Of a DNA stretch of 64,000 nt, positions 49,301-59,089 are shown piece by piece. Positions within the stretch are counted from its first letter, which is position 1, and every line of letters begins with the position of its first letter. Origin of the DNA: Oreocharis arfaki (Eukaryota; Chordata; Aves; Passeriformes; Paramythiidae); contig VZRR01009906.1 of NCBI GenBank assembly GCA_013398015.1, forward strand, positions 186,913 to 250,912, given 5' to 3'. Made by a program: the position numbers and the translations under genes. Below the pieces are notes generated by a model. That model had not been told where the DNA came from and ran no database searches. It saw nothing but the letters and a program-made list of their open reading frames with translations.

Positions 49301-50003
49301 AGAGACTGCTGATACATCCAGAAGTGTTTATTCTTCTCTTCTTCACAATTATTTTTCCTTTCTAATAGGGGTTAGGATTCCTCTTGACCTTCTAAATTTT
49401 ATTTTTTTTTGTCTGTAGATCATATTAATTTGAATCTAATAATTTAGATAGAACTCCTTTAATGTCTGTTGTCAATTCATTTATAAGTCATTCACAGAGT
49501 ACAGAAAGCAAGTATACAGCAAATTGTTTTAATTTCTTCAGTATACTAAAATGTGGAAGAATTATTAGAATCCACCACACTTGGGCCAGGGATAAGAGTT
49601 CCTTCAGGCTTGAAATTTAAGATTGGCTTCCTAATAAAGTTATATTCATAATGTAGAGTTTAATTACTACACTCAGTGAGATATTCAGAAGACTTTCACT
49701 TTTATGGAGCTGCTAAAACTGTAGTTGGAGTTAATTAATAGTACAATAATCAACCAGTCTTCATGTCTGGGTCAGATTTCTCGTACATAAATGTGGTCAT
49801 GCAGAATCCACATCTGAGCTCTGTGTAGTTACTTGGACTGTCTTCACAGCTGCTAGGAGAGAAGGTGCCCAAACTGTGCTCAGGTGGACCCTGAAGCTGG
49901 TTACTGCCTTAGAGAGGTCCATCTCCCTGCCTAAGCAGGGAGCAGAGCTGGTTTAGCCCAGGTGCCTCACTTTTAGGTAGCTGAAGTTAGGTAAGAAGGA
50001 CTT

Positions 50004-50501
50004 TGTTGCCTTTTCCTGGTTTTAAAATTAAGAACCAAACATGGTTAAGTGAAAAAAAAGGGTTTTACCTCGGTATTTATTGAAGGATCTCAAGATGCAG
50101 CACTCCGTCCCGGCGGAATGCACCGAAATGCACCCCTGAAATGCACGCACCCACGCATCAGAAAAGCACACACAACTACAGGCCTTGCAAATTAGCAGAT
50201 CTATCAAAGATTCCCCAATGAGAAGCTCAAGTGAGCTCCCCGTCTCAAGGAACCTTCCCCCTTCACGGGCCTATCTTAGTTTACAGAATGTGTTCTGGAG
50301 AGGACCTTGGTGTCTGGGGCGTTCTGACCCCTGGCTGCAAGGCTTCCAGGATGTTTGGTCTCCTGGTTTAACAAAGGCTAGGCTATCTAACTTAAGGAAT
50401 TATAAGTATGTGGGCTAAAAGCATTAAGAATACATAAAATCTATATAAAAGAGTATATAAAAGGAGTATAAAAGAAAAGGCAAAAAATTATCACGGCATC
50501 A
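50004..50501 (-). mobile_element. Solo LTR, minus strand, class I-like (4-bp duplication)
   Basis: Read on the minus strand the 498-bp element starts TGATGCC (at 50501) and ends GGCAACA (at 50004). The two ends form a short imperfect inverted repeat, TGATGCC against TGTTGCC, with TG...CA termini. The 4-bp ACTT lies directly outside both ends, at 50000-50003 and 50502-50505. A polyadenylation signal AATAAA on the minus strand is at 50081-50076, about 70 bp from the LTR end, with a CpG-rich stretch just before it, as expected for the U3-R border. A 4-bp duplication is typical of class I (gamma-type) elements, so the class is inferred. There is no internal region or partner LTR. Frames inside it are not genes. 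Confidence 0.85.
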
Positions 50502-50505
50502 ACTT

Positions 50506-51460
50506 AAGACTCCATCTCTTGGGATTACTGCAGCTTTTTTTTTTTTCTCTTTCAGGGAACAGAATATTCTCTTTATTTTTTGGTAACTTCTAGTCATGTT
50601 AAGTCTTGTGGAATTATACACAACTAAACCTTCAGAACAGAGCATTAATCCCATCATACCAATTTAATCAATTAGACTTTGAAGTAAAGAATGCAATTCT
50701 GATTTATGCTTCTTACATTTCCTTGCCCCATGCCTGTCTTCCCTGTGGAAGACTGCTTCAAGATACTGCATTTTCAGATCATGTACCCAGAAATATAGGA
50801 ATATACTTACTAGTAGGGCTATCATTCCTATTAGCAATATGTACCATCTAAAGTGCTCACGAAGAAAGGATATCCAAATTGATATTATAACTTTTTTCAA
50901 AGTTTTTTTCATGCAGTTAAAGTGTATTTGAAGAAATCTATAAATGACACGTATTCCCAATATGTGTATGGTGCATCACTAGTTTGGATTCTTAGTTATC
51001 TTTATTAGAAGTCATATCTCAGTAATGCTGCAGTCTAAATTTCTGAACCTCAGATAATGATACCTGAAAAGTACCTATCGATTCCTGAAACTGGGTCCCT
51101 TGAGACTACAAGGTAGTGATACACCAAAAAAAAGAGTCAGGACTGAAAAACTTGCCCTATTTTTTTTTTTTTTGTGGTTATATCAGGTTATATACAAAAA
51201 GTTAATTTAATCATAGTGCTTTCATAAGTATTTCAAATGGTTATTTTGAAAATATGTTCCAGAGAGGTATTTTGAATGTAGGATCCCATGAGGCCTGTAG
51301 CAGTAAGACCATTAATATCTGTGTATAACATATGAAAAGATCAAAGGGTAAGATGAAAGAATAAAAATATGACCGTGTTTGATGCTCATGCAGTCTGCCA
51401 AATATTACAAATTGAAACTAAGGATTGATCTGAAATACAATGTTTGAAGAGCATCTAGGA
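50506..51460. other. Unique A+T-rich DNA
   Basis: No gene is recognised. A T-run ending in CTCTTTCAG at about 50535-50556 mimics a splice acceptor, but what follows is not a credible exon. Another T-run is at about 51160-51173. Confidence 0.5.
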
Positions 51461-51470
51461 TTACAGAGCC

Positions 51471-51900
51471 TTGTGTGCAGTGGTGAGGGCATCTGGAACA
51501 CAGATAGCTTTTTCATCTATCCTCCCTAAAGTCAAATGGAAAGGGTTTGAAGGGACAGTCAAATCTGGCAAATCAACAAATGGTTACAGGACTGGTGCCA
51601 CAGCCAGGGGTTTGGCTACTTGGATAATGGGACTTGCTTTGAGCAGCCTGAGGAGTGATGGGGCCCATCTGTCAGAGAAGGGGAAGATCTTTGGTCACAG
51701 GCTTGCTGAGCTAGGGAAGAGGCTTAAACTACAATTGCTGGGGTGGAGAAGCCTCAATCCATCCCACTCCCACCAGTTTGATACCAGGGCCAGGAGGAAA
51801 TGCCCAGAGCCTGGAGAGGATTTACAGGTCAGCAGGAGAGCACCTGAAGAGCAGCACCAAGGAATTACAGCCACTCCAGCCACTAAGTCAGCTTCATTGA
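51471..51900 (+). pseudogene. CR1 ORF1 remnant with esterase-like C-terminus
   Basis: The 148-codon frame contains 'GTQIAFSSILPKVKWKG' near residues 9-25 and 'SDGAHLSEKGKIFGHRLAEL' near residues 62-81. The D-x-x-H in 'DGAH' fits the last catalytic block of SGNH-type esterases, which CR1-family ORF1 proteins are known to carry. The amino-terminal part, including the nucleophilic serine block, is not present. The frame then runs into the ORF1-ORF2 junction and is cut by the antisense CR1 starting at 51901. The last codons of the open frame belong to the junction and the inserted repeat, not to ORF1. Confidence 0.72.
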
Positions 51901-52347
51901 GAATCATAGAAGCATAAAATCATTAACATTGGAAAAGACCTCCAAGATCATTGGGTTTCCTGCCTTTGACCAAACACCACCTCATCAACTAAACCACAGC
52001 ACCAAGTGCTACATCCAGTCATCTCTTGAATACTTCCTGGGTGGTGGCTCCACCACTACCCTGGGCAGCCCATTCCAATGCTTAACCACCCTTTCAGTGA
52101 AGAAATTCTTCCTGATGTCCGTCTGAACATCTCCTGCTGCAGCTTGAGGCCATTTCCTCTTATCCTGTCACAGGCTGCTGGGAGAAGAGACTAACCCCTA
52201 CCTGGCCACAACGTCCTTTCAGGAGTTTCAGAGAGCAATAAGGTCTCCCCTGAGCCTCCTTTCCTCCAGGTTTAACACTCCCAGCTCCCTCAGCCACTCC
52301 TCACATGACTCACTCTCCAGACCCTTCACCGACCTTGTTGCCCGGTT
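51901..52347 (-). mobile_element. CR1 LINE 3' end, antisense, nested in another CR1
   Basis: On the plus strand it opens with GAATCATAGAAGCATAAAATC, shortened here to GAATCATAGAAGCATAAAAT, the reverse of a CR1 octamer terminus. It runs through the 'CATTGGAAAAGACCTCCAAG', 'GGGCAGCCCATTCCAATGC' and 'TGAAGAAATTCTTCCTGAT' blocks to the 'CTCCCTCAGCCACTCCTCAC' block. At 52347 sequence from the host CR1 resumes. It must be younger than its host. It is 5'-truncated at about 450 bp and contains only 3' untranslated sequence plus perhaps the last ORF2 codons. Confidence 0.92.
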
Positions 52348-52359
52348 AAGAGTCCATCT

Positions 52360-53935
52360 TAAATGTCTCTATGCAAATGCACAAACCTCGGGGAATAAAC
52401 AAGAGGAGCTAGAGTCGTGCACACCCCTGCAATGCTGTGATCCTGTTGGCATCACAGAGATGTGGTGGGATGGATCCTGGGATGGCAGTGTTCAAATGCA
52501 GGCATTTTAGGAAGGACAGGCAGGGAGACCAGGAGGAGATGTCTCCATCTATGTAAATGAACAGCTGAAGTACAAGGAGCTCTGCAGATGGATGAGGACC
52601 TGACTGAGAGCTCAGGGGTCAAGACTAAAGGGAGGGCAGGGAGGGGTAACATTATAGTGGGGATCTGTGACAGGCTGCCCTACCAGGAGGACTGAATGGA
52701 TGAGGCCCTCAATAGACAGGCAGGAGCAGCTTCCCATTCACAAGTCCTGCTCCCCAAGGGGGACTTCAGCCACCCCAACATCTGTTGGAAGGACAATACA
52801 GCAGGGCACAGGCAATCCAGGAAGTCTCTGGAATGCACTAATGATAACTTTCTACTCCAAGTGACAGAGGAGCCATTGAGGAGAGGTGCTGTGCTGGACC
52901 TTGCTCTCACAAATGAGGGGCTGGTGAGGAATGTGAGGCTCAAGGGCAGCCTGGGCTGGGGTGACCATGGAAAGCTGAAGTTTGAGATCCTCAGGGCAGT
53001 GAGGAGGGTGCGCAGCCAGCTCGGTGCCCTGGGCTACAGGAGAGCAGACGTTGGCTTCTTCAGGGACCTGCTTGGTAGAGTACCCACCCTGAAGGGAGGA
53101 GGAGCCCTAGGAAGCTGGTTAATATTCCAAGATCACCTCTTCCAAGCTCTGAAGCCATGCTTCCCAACAAAGAGGAAGACAGGCAAAAATGCCAGGAGGC
53201 CTGTGTGGATGGACAAGGAACTCCTGGACAAACTCAAACACAGAAACAAAGCCTACAGAGGGTGAAAGCAAGGACAGATAGCATGGGAGGAATACAGAGA
53301 AATTGTCCAAGCAGCCAGGGATCAGGTTAGGAGAGCTAAAGCCCTGATAGAATTAAAGCTGGCCAGGGATGTCAAGGGCAAGAAGAGAAGCTTGTACAGT
53401 ACATCAGTGATAAAAGGAAGACTAGGGAATGTGGGCCCTCTCTGGAGGGAAACAGGAGAGCTGGTTACCTGGGAAGTGGAGAAAGCTGAGCTGCTCAATG
53501 GCTTTTGGCCTCATTCCTCACCAGCAAGCTCTCCAGCCACACCACCCAAGCCACAGAAGGCAAAGGCAGGGACTGGGAGAATGAAGAGCTGCCCACCACG
53601 GGAGAAGATCAGGTCTGAGACCATCACAGGAAGCTGAAGGTGCATGAGTCCATGGGACCTGATGAGATGCACGCACAGGGTTCTGAGGAAGCTGGTGGAT
53701 GAAGTTGCTAAGGCACTGTCCAACATATTTGAGATGTCATGGCAGTCCAGTGAAGCTCCCACTGGCTGGAAAAGGGGAAACATAACCCCCATTTTTAAAA
53801 AGAGGAAAAAGGAAGACCTAGGTAACCACAGGCTAATCAGTCTTACCTTTGTGCCTGGCAAGTTCATGGAGCTAAACTGCCTGGAAGCTATGCTAAGGTG
53901 CATCAAAATTATGAAGGTGATTGGTAACAGCTAAT
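52360..53935 (+). pseudogene. CR1 ORF2 remnant: endonuclease and start of reverse transcriptase
   Basis: The endonuclease starts 'LKCLYANAQ' near 52365 and is broken by stops until 52684. From 52696 one frame stays open for 189 codons. It has 'LPKGDFSHPNICWKDNTAGH' (the GDF-N-H-P block, with the usual Asn replaced by Ser), 'VLDLALTNEGLVRN' and 'GWGDHGKLKFEI' (the SDH block, with Ser replaced by Gly). It ends in a TGA at 53263-53265 where the family has Trp. The same frame continues with 'EEYREIVQAARDQVRRAKAL' to 53637. Two compensating indels between about 53628 and 53680 interrupt 'ESMGPDEMHA'. The frame then resumes with 'ALSNIFEMSWQSSEAPTGWK' and 'NITPIFKKRKKEDLGNHRLI', the first reverse transcriptase block. 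No catalytic FADD motif follows. This is a dead copy. Confidence 0.9.
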
Positions 53936-54994
53936 GTGGCCACACTAAGGCATACTTAGGATATGTACCTAATTTCTAAGTAATAAAAAATGTTAGGAGA
54001 TATTTTTTATTTGAAATAACCACCTACTACTCCAGCTGCAGAAGTATCATGCAATTCCTAAATTCTGTTCTGTAGCAGAATCATTTTGCCTTATCTTTAA
54101 ATAAAACTCTATTCAGAGGATATAGCCTGGAAAAAATATGCCTTATTCGTGAAACTGTTCCTATAACCTAATCAATTAAGATCTTAATGTGTGAGCTTTT
54201 TATCTAGTTTTGACTGAGAAAAAACATTTAGAATTCAGATTGTGGTTTTGGTAACTGTAGCATCAGTTGAGAAATGAAAATCATGGGGTTTTTTTGGTTT
54301 TTTTTAATAACTCAGAGGTTCTTTTTTATGAATGAAAGAAATTGCAGTCCTAAAAAAGTCAAAGCATGTAATCAGAACTTGTAAAATATTCCATTCTGTT
54401 TTATGACATCTCAACTCCAATCAAATAAACAGAGCCAGAAAGAACCAGAGACTTGATTGACTGTTTAAAGGAAAAGCTGTCAGTTTGATTACAGGCAAGT
54501 GAACAGACACATTACTAAATGTAAACTGCATTTATTTTATTATGCAAGCAGCTTTAATAACGTCACAAATAAGTTATGCAAACTGAAACACCGGGTGCAA
54601 CTGCATACAGATTTCTGATACTGAGTGGGGGCTGTGGATCATAGCTATTTTCAACTGAAGTGTTCTAAATTTATTAGGGAGCAAAAGGTAATTAAAAACG
54701 AGTGAGCATCAGAGGAAAAAATCCCCCCACCACGTTGTTTCCAATCCAAGTGGTAGAGCTTTCAAGTAGGTTTCTAACAGTAGCTTCTTGCAGTACTGTG
54801 AAGAAATGCCTTTTATGGTGCTTCTATTCAAAAATTTGCAGCATTTTTCTACTCCCTTTTTGCTCTGGTTTCATTCCCCATGTGTAAATAATTTTGAAAT
54901 TCAAAATGACTCATTAAGTGAGATGGATGCTTGACACTAAACTTGTGCAGGTTTTTTGGTCTACTCACAGAAGGAAGCAAGACACGAACCATTT
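53936..54994. other. Unique A+T-rich DNA
   Basis: No gene. A few T-runs occur near 54289-54306. It begins abruptly where the CR1 reverse transcriptase breaks off. Confidence 0.5.
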
Positions 54995-55266
54995 CATAGA
55001 ATCATAGAATCATTTAGGACTGAAAAGACCTCAAAGACCATCAAGTAGGATTGTAAACACAGCACTGACAAGTGCACCGCTAAGCTCTGTCCCTAAACAC
55101 CACATCTGCACGTCTTTTAAATCCCTCCAGGGATGGTGATTCCACCACTTCCCTCAGCAGCTTGTTACAGTGCCTGAAAACTCCTTCGGTGAAGAAATTT
55201 TTCCTTATATTCAATCTACATATCTCCTGGAACAACTTGAGGCCACTTCCTATCATCCTCTCTGGC
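54995..55266 (-). mobile_element. CR1 LINE 3' end, antisense
   Basis: On the plus strand it starts with two octamer copies (ATAGAATCATAGAATCATTT), the reverse of a CR1 terminus. It continues with 'CTGAAAAGACCTCAAAGACC', 'CACCACATCTGCACG' and 'GGTGAAGAAATTTTTCCTTA', and ends around 'TTCCTATCATCCTCTCTGGC'. It is 5'-truncated to about 270 bp. The two intact octamers make this the best-preserved CR1 terminus in the window. Confidence 0.92.
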
Positions 55267-57548
55267 TAGGATAATTCATTATTTTTCCTCACCTTGCTGC
55301 CCAGGGGAGGCAGTTCAAACCAGACTGAGCTGAGGACTTCTGAAAATGCTGGGATATCCAGCTGCTGTAAGCCCAAAAGCAGACTTTGCAGCAGTGGCAG
55401 TAGTTCTGTGTTGCTGTATGTTGAGGGGAGATCAGACTTCAGCTGGGTTCTCCCACAGCCCACAGGGCCCTGGTTTGCTGAGCCGGAGAGCCCATCCCTG
55501 CCTGCTTATTCCTTCCTCCTGACCCACCAACACAGACAGTTACAGACCTGGAACTGCTCCAGTAATGCACAGCTGAGAGAAATGTGCAGTTACAGCATCT
55601 AAGGCACGTCAGACAAAACTCAGGAGGGAAATTGAGATGGGGACATGGGCAGGGGTTGCTGCCACATGATTCCCAGTAGGAGAGCAGCACAGCTCCCTAT
55701 CTGAGCACTTGTTCCCAATGCAAAGACGGGAAAAAATGTTGGAGGGTTTGTGGGTTTCACCCAGGGAGCCTGTAGTAAAACACAACAGTCCTGAAGCAGT
55801 AGATGGCACATTCTCACAGTAACAGTATCTCCAACAAAAAGCAATTCTGTAGCAGGCTTTGTTGTTTCGGCTTTAAAAAAATAGAAAATTTAGTCTCTGG
55901 AGAGCAAGCTGGCAAAGCCTGGAGATCAGTGATCACAATCTGATTACATTCAGTGTGGAAAAACAGACAATAAGGGTTAGTTTTGTCAAGCTGAGGGAAA
56001 TTATGAGAAGTGATTCTTTTCTAACTGGCAATCACTTTTTTTTTTCCCCTTGCTCCTCAGAGAACTCTTTAGAAACTTATATTCGATGATTAAAAAGCCA
56101 TGGATGTACAGTCAAAAAGATGTAATGTTTTTCAAAAAGCTCCTTTTAGTTCAGTAGCAAAATGAAGGTGATAAGTTGAGTAACAGATATTGCAAAGAGA
56201 AATGGGAGGAATAGACAGCACTCAGTGCAAACTCAGGGCAAGCTTTCGGAGCATAGGAAAATGGAACAGAAGTTAGTCGGTAAGAACTTTGGAAAAGATA
56301 CAATTGAGCAGCAGTGTGAATGGTGATATAGAATTAAAACAACTATATTAGGAGAAAAAGAAATCTTAGTAGACTAAATATACCTGTCATGAAGAAGAAT
56401 GATAGCACAGCTAGTAATGAAGGAAGATAGTAAAGTTTTCAATAAATAATAATTTTTTGTTTGGAGGGAAACAGAATAGCTCACTTATTCATGAAGACAC
56501 CAGATGTGTTTATTATTCAAAAGGCACTGAAAAATAAGATGTTATTTCCAACTGCCAGCTATTTTTAAACTAGCTGGCCTGAGTAAGTAGCAGCACAAAA
56601 GGGCTAGGCAAGGAGATGTGTAACTGATGCAGCTACCTTCAGTACTGTTAACTCATAGTGCTTAACAAAATTCCACACAATAAATGTTCAGACCTGACCA
56701 GCAGCCTGTTGTGGGCAGCTGAAGAATGCAGCTATTCTCACTTCAACCCCAAATACAAAAATTAATTAATAATAATCAGACCAATGAAAGTCACTCAACA
56801 CAATTTGACTGCAACAAAACTTGGCAAAACAAACCTGATCTCATTCTTCAGTGAGTTTGCTTCCTGTCTGATTGCTGTACTATATACACACAATAGATGT
56901 AATGGATGTGTTTTTATTTTTTATCATCACACACACATACCCACCCACATCCCAGCTGAAAAATTAGCACTTTACAATATCAATAACCTTACACTAAACC
57001 ATTTTAAGATCTCAAAGGGCAATCCATGAGGGCATCTCTTAAGTGGTTTTCACCAAAATTAGTGCTAAGTGATCCTCTTCATCATTTCTATTTGTGTTCT
57101 AGAAATAAATATAAAATCATTCCTAATACAATTTGGCTTATGCCTATATACAGGAACTTATCTAATGATGTCTACAGCAACGAGGGCAGAGCACCAACAG
57201 AGAATGCTCTCAACAGAGCACAAGTTGAGTACAGACCATAAGTTGAGCCCAAATCGTTATAACAGAGCCAAGAGAAATGCTGTATATGTTGGAACATGGG
57301 GTGCAGGTCATGCAAAGAGACTAAGACCCTCTGTCCCAGCACAAGGCACTTTTAGGAGATTTAAGTATCTTAAATGAGAAACTGAGTATTACTACAGAAG
57401 GTAACAGTTTTGGTGCCTACATTTTAAAGGAAATTAAAAGTATTTGGGATGACAAAAGTTACTGAAAATACTGAAAATTATTAGATTAAATTAAATCAAA
57501 TTTGATTTAATTAAGAAATATTAAAATTTCTCACAGTGAAAAACTAAG
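55267..57548. other. Unique DNA, possibly with an old LINE scrap
   Basis: No gene. The frame containing 'DHNLITFSVEK' at about 55930-55970 faintly resembles a LINE endonuclease SDH region, but it is too short and too diverged to call. A perfect 24-bp palindrome lies at 57489-57512, and a short CA-rich stretch at 56926-56950. Confidence 0.45.
57489..57512. repeat. Perfect 24-bp A+T palindrome
   Basis: Two 12-base arms with no spacer, left arm AATTAAATCAAA and right arm its exact reverse complement. Such a sequence can form a cruciform and resembles paired homeodomain sites. It lies about 35 bp upstream of a probable ancient CR1 relic. Confidence 0.93.
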
Positions 57549-57940
57549 GAGTCTGTTTATCCTGTCAGAGAAAGGACTGGGAAATGACATAGGTTGATCA
57601 CCTTGCTGGAGAAAGACGCAAAAGGACTCAAATTTAGCAAAGATCAGCACACAGACAGTCAATGATTGAATATTGAGGTCATCCACAGCCAGGTGAGAAA
57701 TAAAGCAATCTTCAAAAAATGACAGGCCTTGACCACTGGAGCAATACATTAGAGGAATAACTTGATAACCACAAGCCAGGATTAAGTGGCTTTCTGGAAG
57801 CTGTGCTTCAGTTAACCAGGAGTAACTGGTCTCTAGGTAAGGATAGTGGGACCAATATTAAGCCTTTTCATGCAGATCATCAGGCTGCTTGTTTAAAGTT
57901 TCCCCTCTAATCTTAAACACTAAAACCTGGCAAGACAAAA
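57549..57940 (+). mobile_element. Probable ancient CR1 3' region, sense, highly diverged
   Basis: Several blocks in the right order resemble the end of old CR1 families. 'GTCTGTTTATCCTGTCAGAG' is followed by 'GACATAGGTTGATCACC', later 'AGTGGCTTTCTGGAAGCTGT' and 'GCTTCAGTTAACCAGGAGTA', then 'CATGCAGATCATCAGGCTGC'. The old families have the phrases 'ggatggctttctggaagatatgct' and 'agactagatgatc' at matching positions. The similarity is recalled rather than computed, so this is a moderate call. It would be much older than the other CR1 copies here. Confidence 0.45.
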
Positions 57941-58859
57941 GATAAGTGTCAGAAGGATAAATGCTGAAAGTATTAGAGGATGTTTGAAACATGTAAATTA
58001 TAGAGATGATACTGTGGATCACTCCATCTTGGGTAAATACCAGTATAATTTTGATTCTGCAAAGATCTTAAGCATGATTATGATTTTATGTGGGTGGTTA
58101 AGTCCTCAATGTTTCAATAGAATTTACGCATCTGTTTAGCTCAAAGTTTTACCTGAATATCTAAGGCTGTGAAATTTCCCTTTTCAATATTAAAATGCAT
58201 TTTCTGCCCAGTTTATCATTTGTCACTGATTATAACTGATTTCCACAGTCTTTAAGGAAAGTGGAACACATGACTGAAACACATGTTTATAGTAATCTAA
58301 ACCCCTCTGTAGCAAAGAAATTTTTAAAAAAGAGGTTTGCCTGAGCAGCCAAGATGAACGTAATGGCAAGAGATCACACTTGGAAAAGAAGCTTTATGAA
58401 TTTACTTGAATCTCTGTAACATGAAAGAGCATGAGAAAACCTGAAAAATCATACTTAATTTCACATTGTTTCAATATGCCCCATAATATATTCAATGTAC
58501 ACTATTGCAGAGCCACAAATACTGCCTTTTTGTCTATATCAGGCACACTTGGTCTTTGATAAAACAATTCCTCCACCCTCATCCTCAGTTTCTGTATATT
58601 GAAACTCATCCTTAATGAGATATTCTTATTAATGGCAGTGCAGAGAACTGGGTCTACTCTTTTCTTCCAGAAACACATGGTAAAAATTTCCAAAGTTCTC
58701 ATTTTGGCCTCCAGAGGTCATCAAGACCTTTACCTTGGAGTGCAGTGTGTGCAGAGCGAGGGTTGCTGGAAAAATCCCATTGATAGCTTCAGTGACTCAT
58801 CAGTCTTGTTATGGACCAGAATAAAAAGTGAGAAGACACATTACAAAAATATACCATGT
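57941..58859. other. Unique A+T-rich DNA
   Basis: No gene or named repeat is seen. Confidence 0.5.
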
Positions 58860-59089
58860 GGAAAAAAAAGAGAAAAAGAAAGAGATAAAAGACGAGGGGG
58901 AGGAAGAGGATGAGAAGAAGGAGAAGGAGAAGGAGAAGGAGAAGGAGAAGAAGGAGGAAGAAGAGAAGAGGAAGAAGAAAGAAGAAGAAAAAAGATCAGG
59001 AAGAAGAAAAAGAAGAAGAAGAAGAAGGAGAAGAATGGGAGGAAGAAGAAGGAGGAGAGGAGAAAGAGAAAAAGAAAGGGAAAAAGAAA
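58860..59089 (+). repeat. 230-bp purine tract, (GAA/GAGAAG)n
   Basis: Only six of 230 bases are pyrimidines. The tract is built of GAA, GAAG, GAGAAG and GGAGAA units with a regular GAGAAG core at about 58921-58950. Frames through it give Lys/Glu/Arg-rich proteins on plus and Phe/Ser/Leu/Pro-rich proteins on minus, which are artefacts. Such mirror-type purine runs can form triplex (H-DNA) and are prone to length change. Confidence 0.96.

Larger units (their letters stand above)
34921..50003. other. Unique A+T-rich non-coding DNA, 15 kb
   Basis: No established gene. Items inside it that merit a note are listed separately: a 163-codon frame at 35686-36177, a candidate minus-strand exon at 38882-38970, a 14-bp palindrome with an E-box at 41305-41318, and a (TAC)n run at 46295-46317. 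Overlapping minus-strand frames at 47.1-48.5 kb switch frame repeatedly and have no recognisable domain. Confidence 0.5.
51465..53935 (+). mobile_element. Long CR1 LINE relic, sense, interrupted by a nested CR1
   Basis: This is the largest transposon remnant in the window. It preserves, in order, the end of ORF1 (esterase-like), the ORF1-ORF2 junction, the ORF2 endonuclease and the first part of the reverse transcriptase. A second CR1 in the opposite direction (51901-52347) splits it. CR1 similarity resumes right after that insert with 'LKCLYANAQTSGNKQEELES', the start of the endonuclease. It stops at about 53935, before the reverse transcriptase active site, so the 3' half of ORF2 and the 3' untranslated end are missing. 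That is unusual, because LINE copies normally lose the 5' end. It implies a later deletion or rearrangement. The copy is inactive. Confidence 0.9.

Noticed and set aside
50535..50600. Splice-acceptor-like T-run and CAG
   Set aside because: The following sequence is A+T-rich with early stops and no matching donor that leaves a sensible exon.
55920..55985. LINE endonuclease scrap with 'DHNLITFSVEK'
   Set aside because: Too short, with stops around it. The resemblance may be chance, so it is only mentioned in the region entry.
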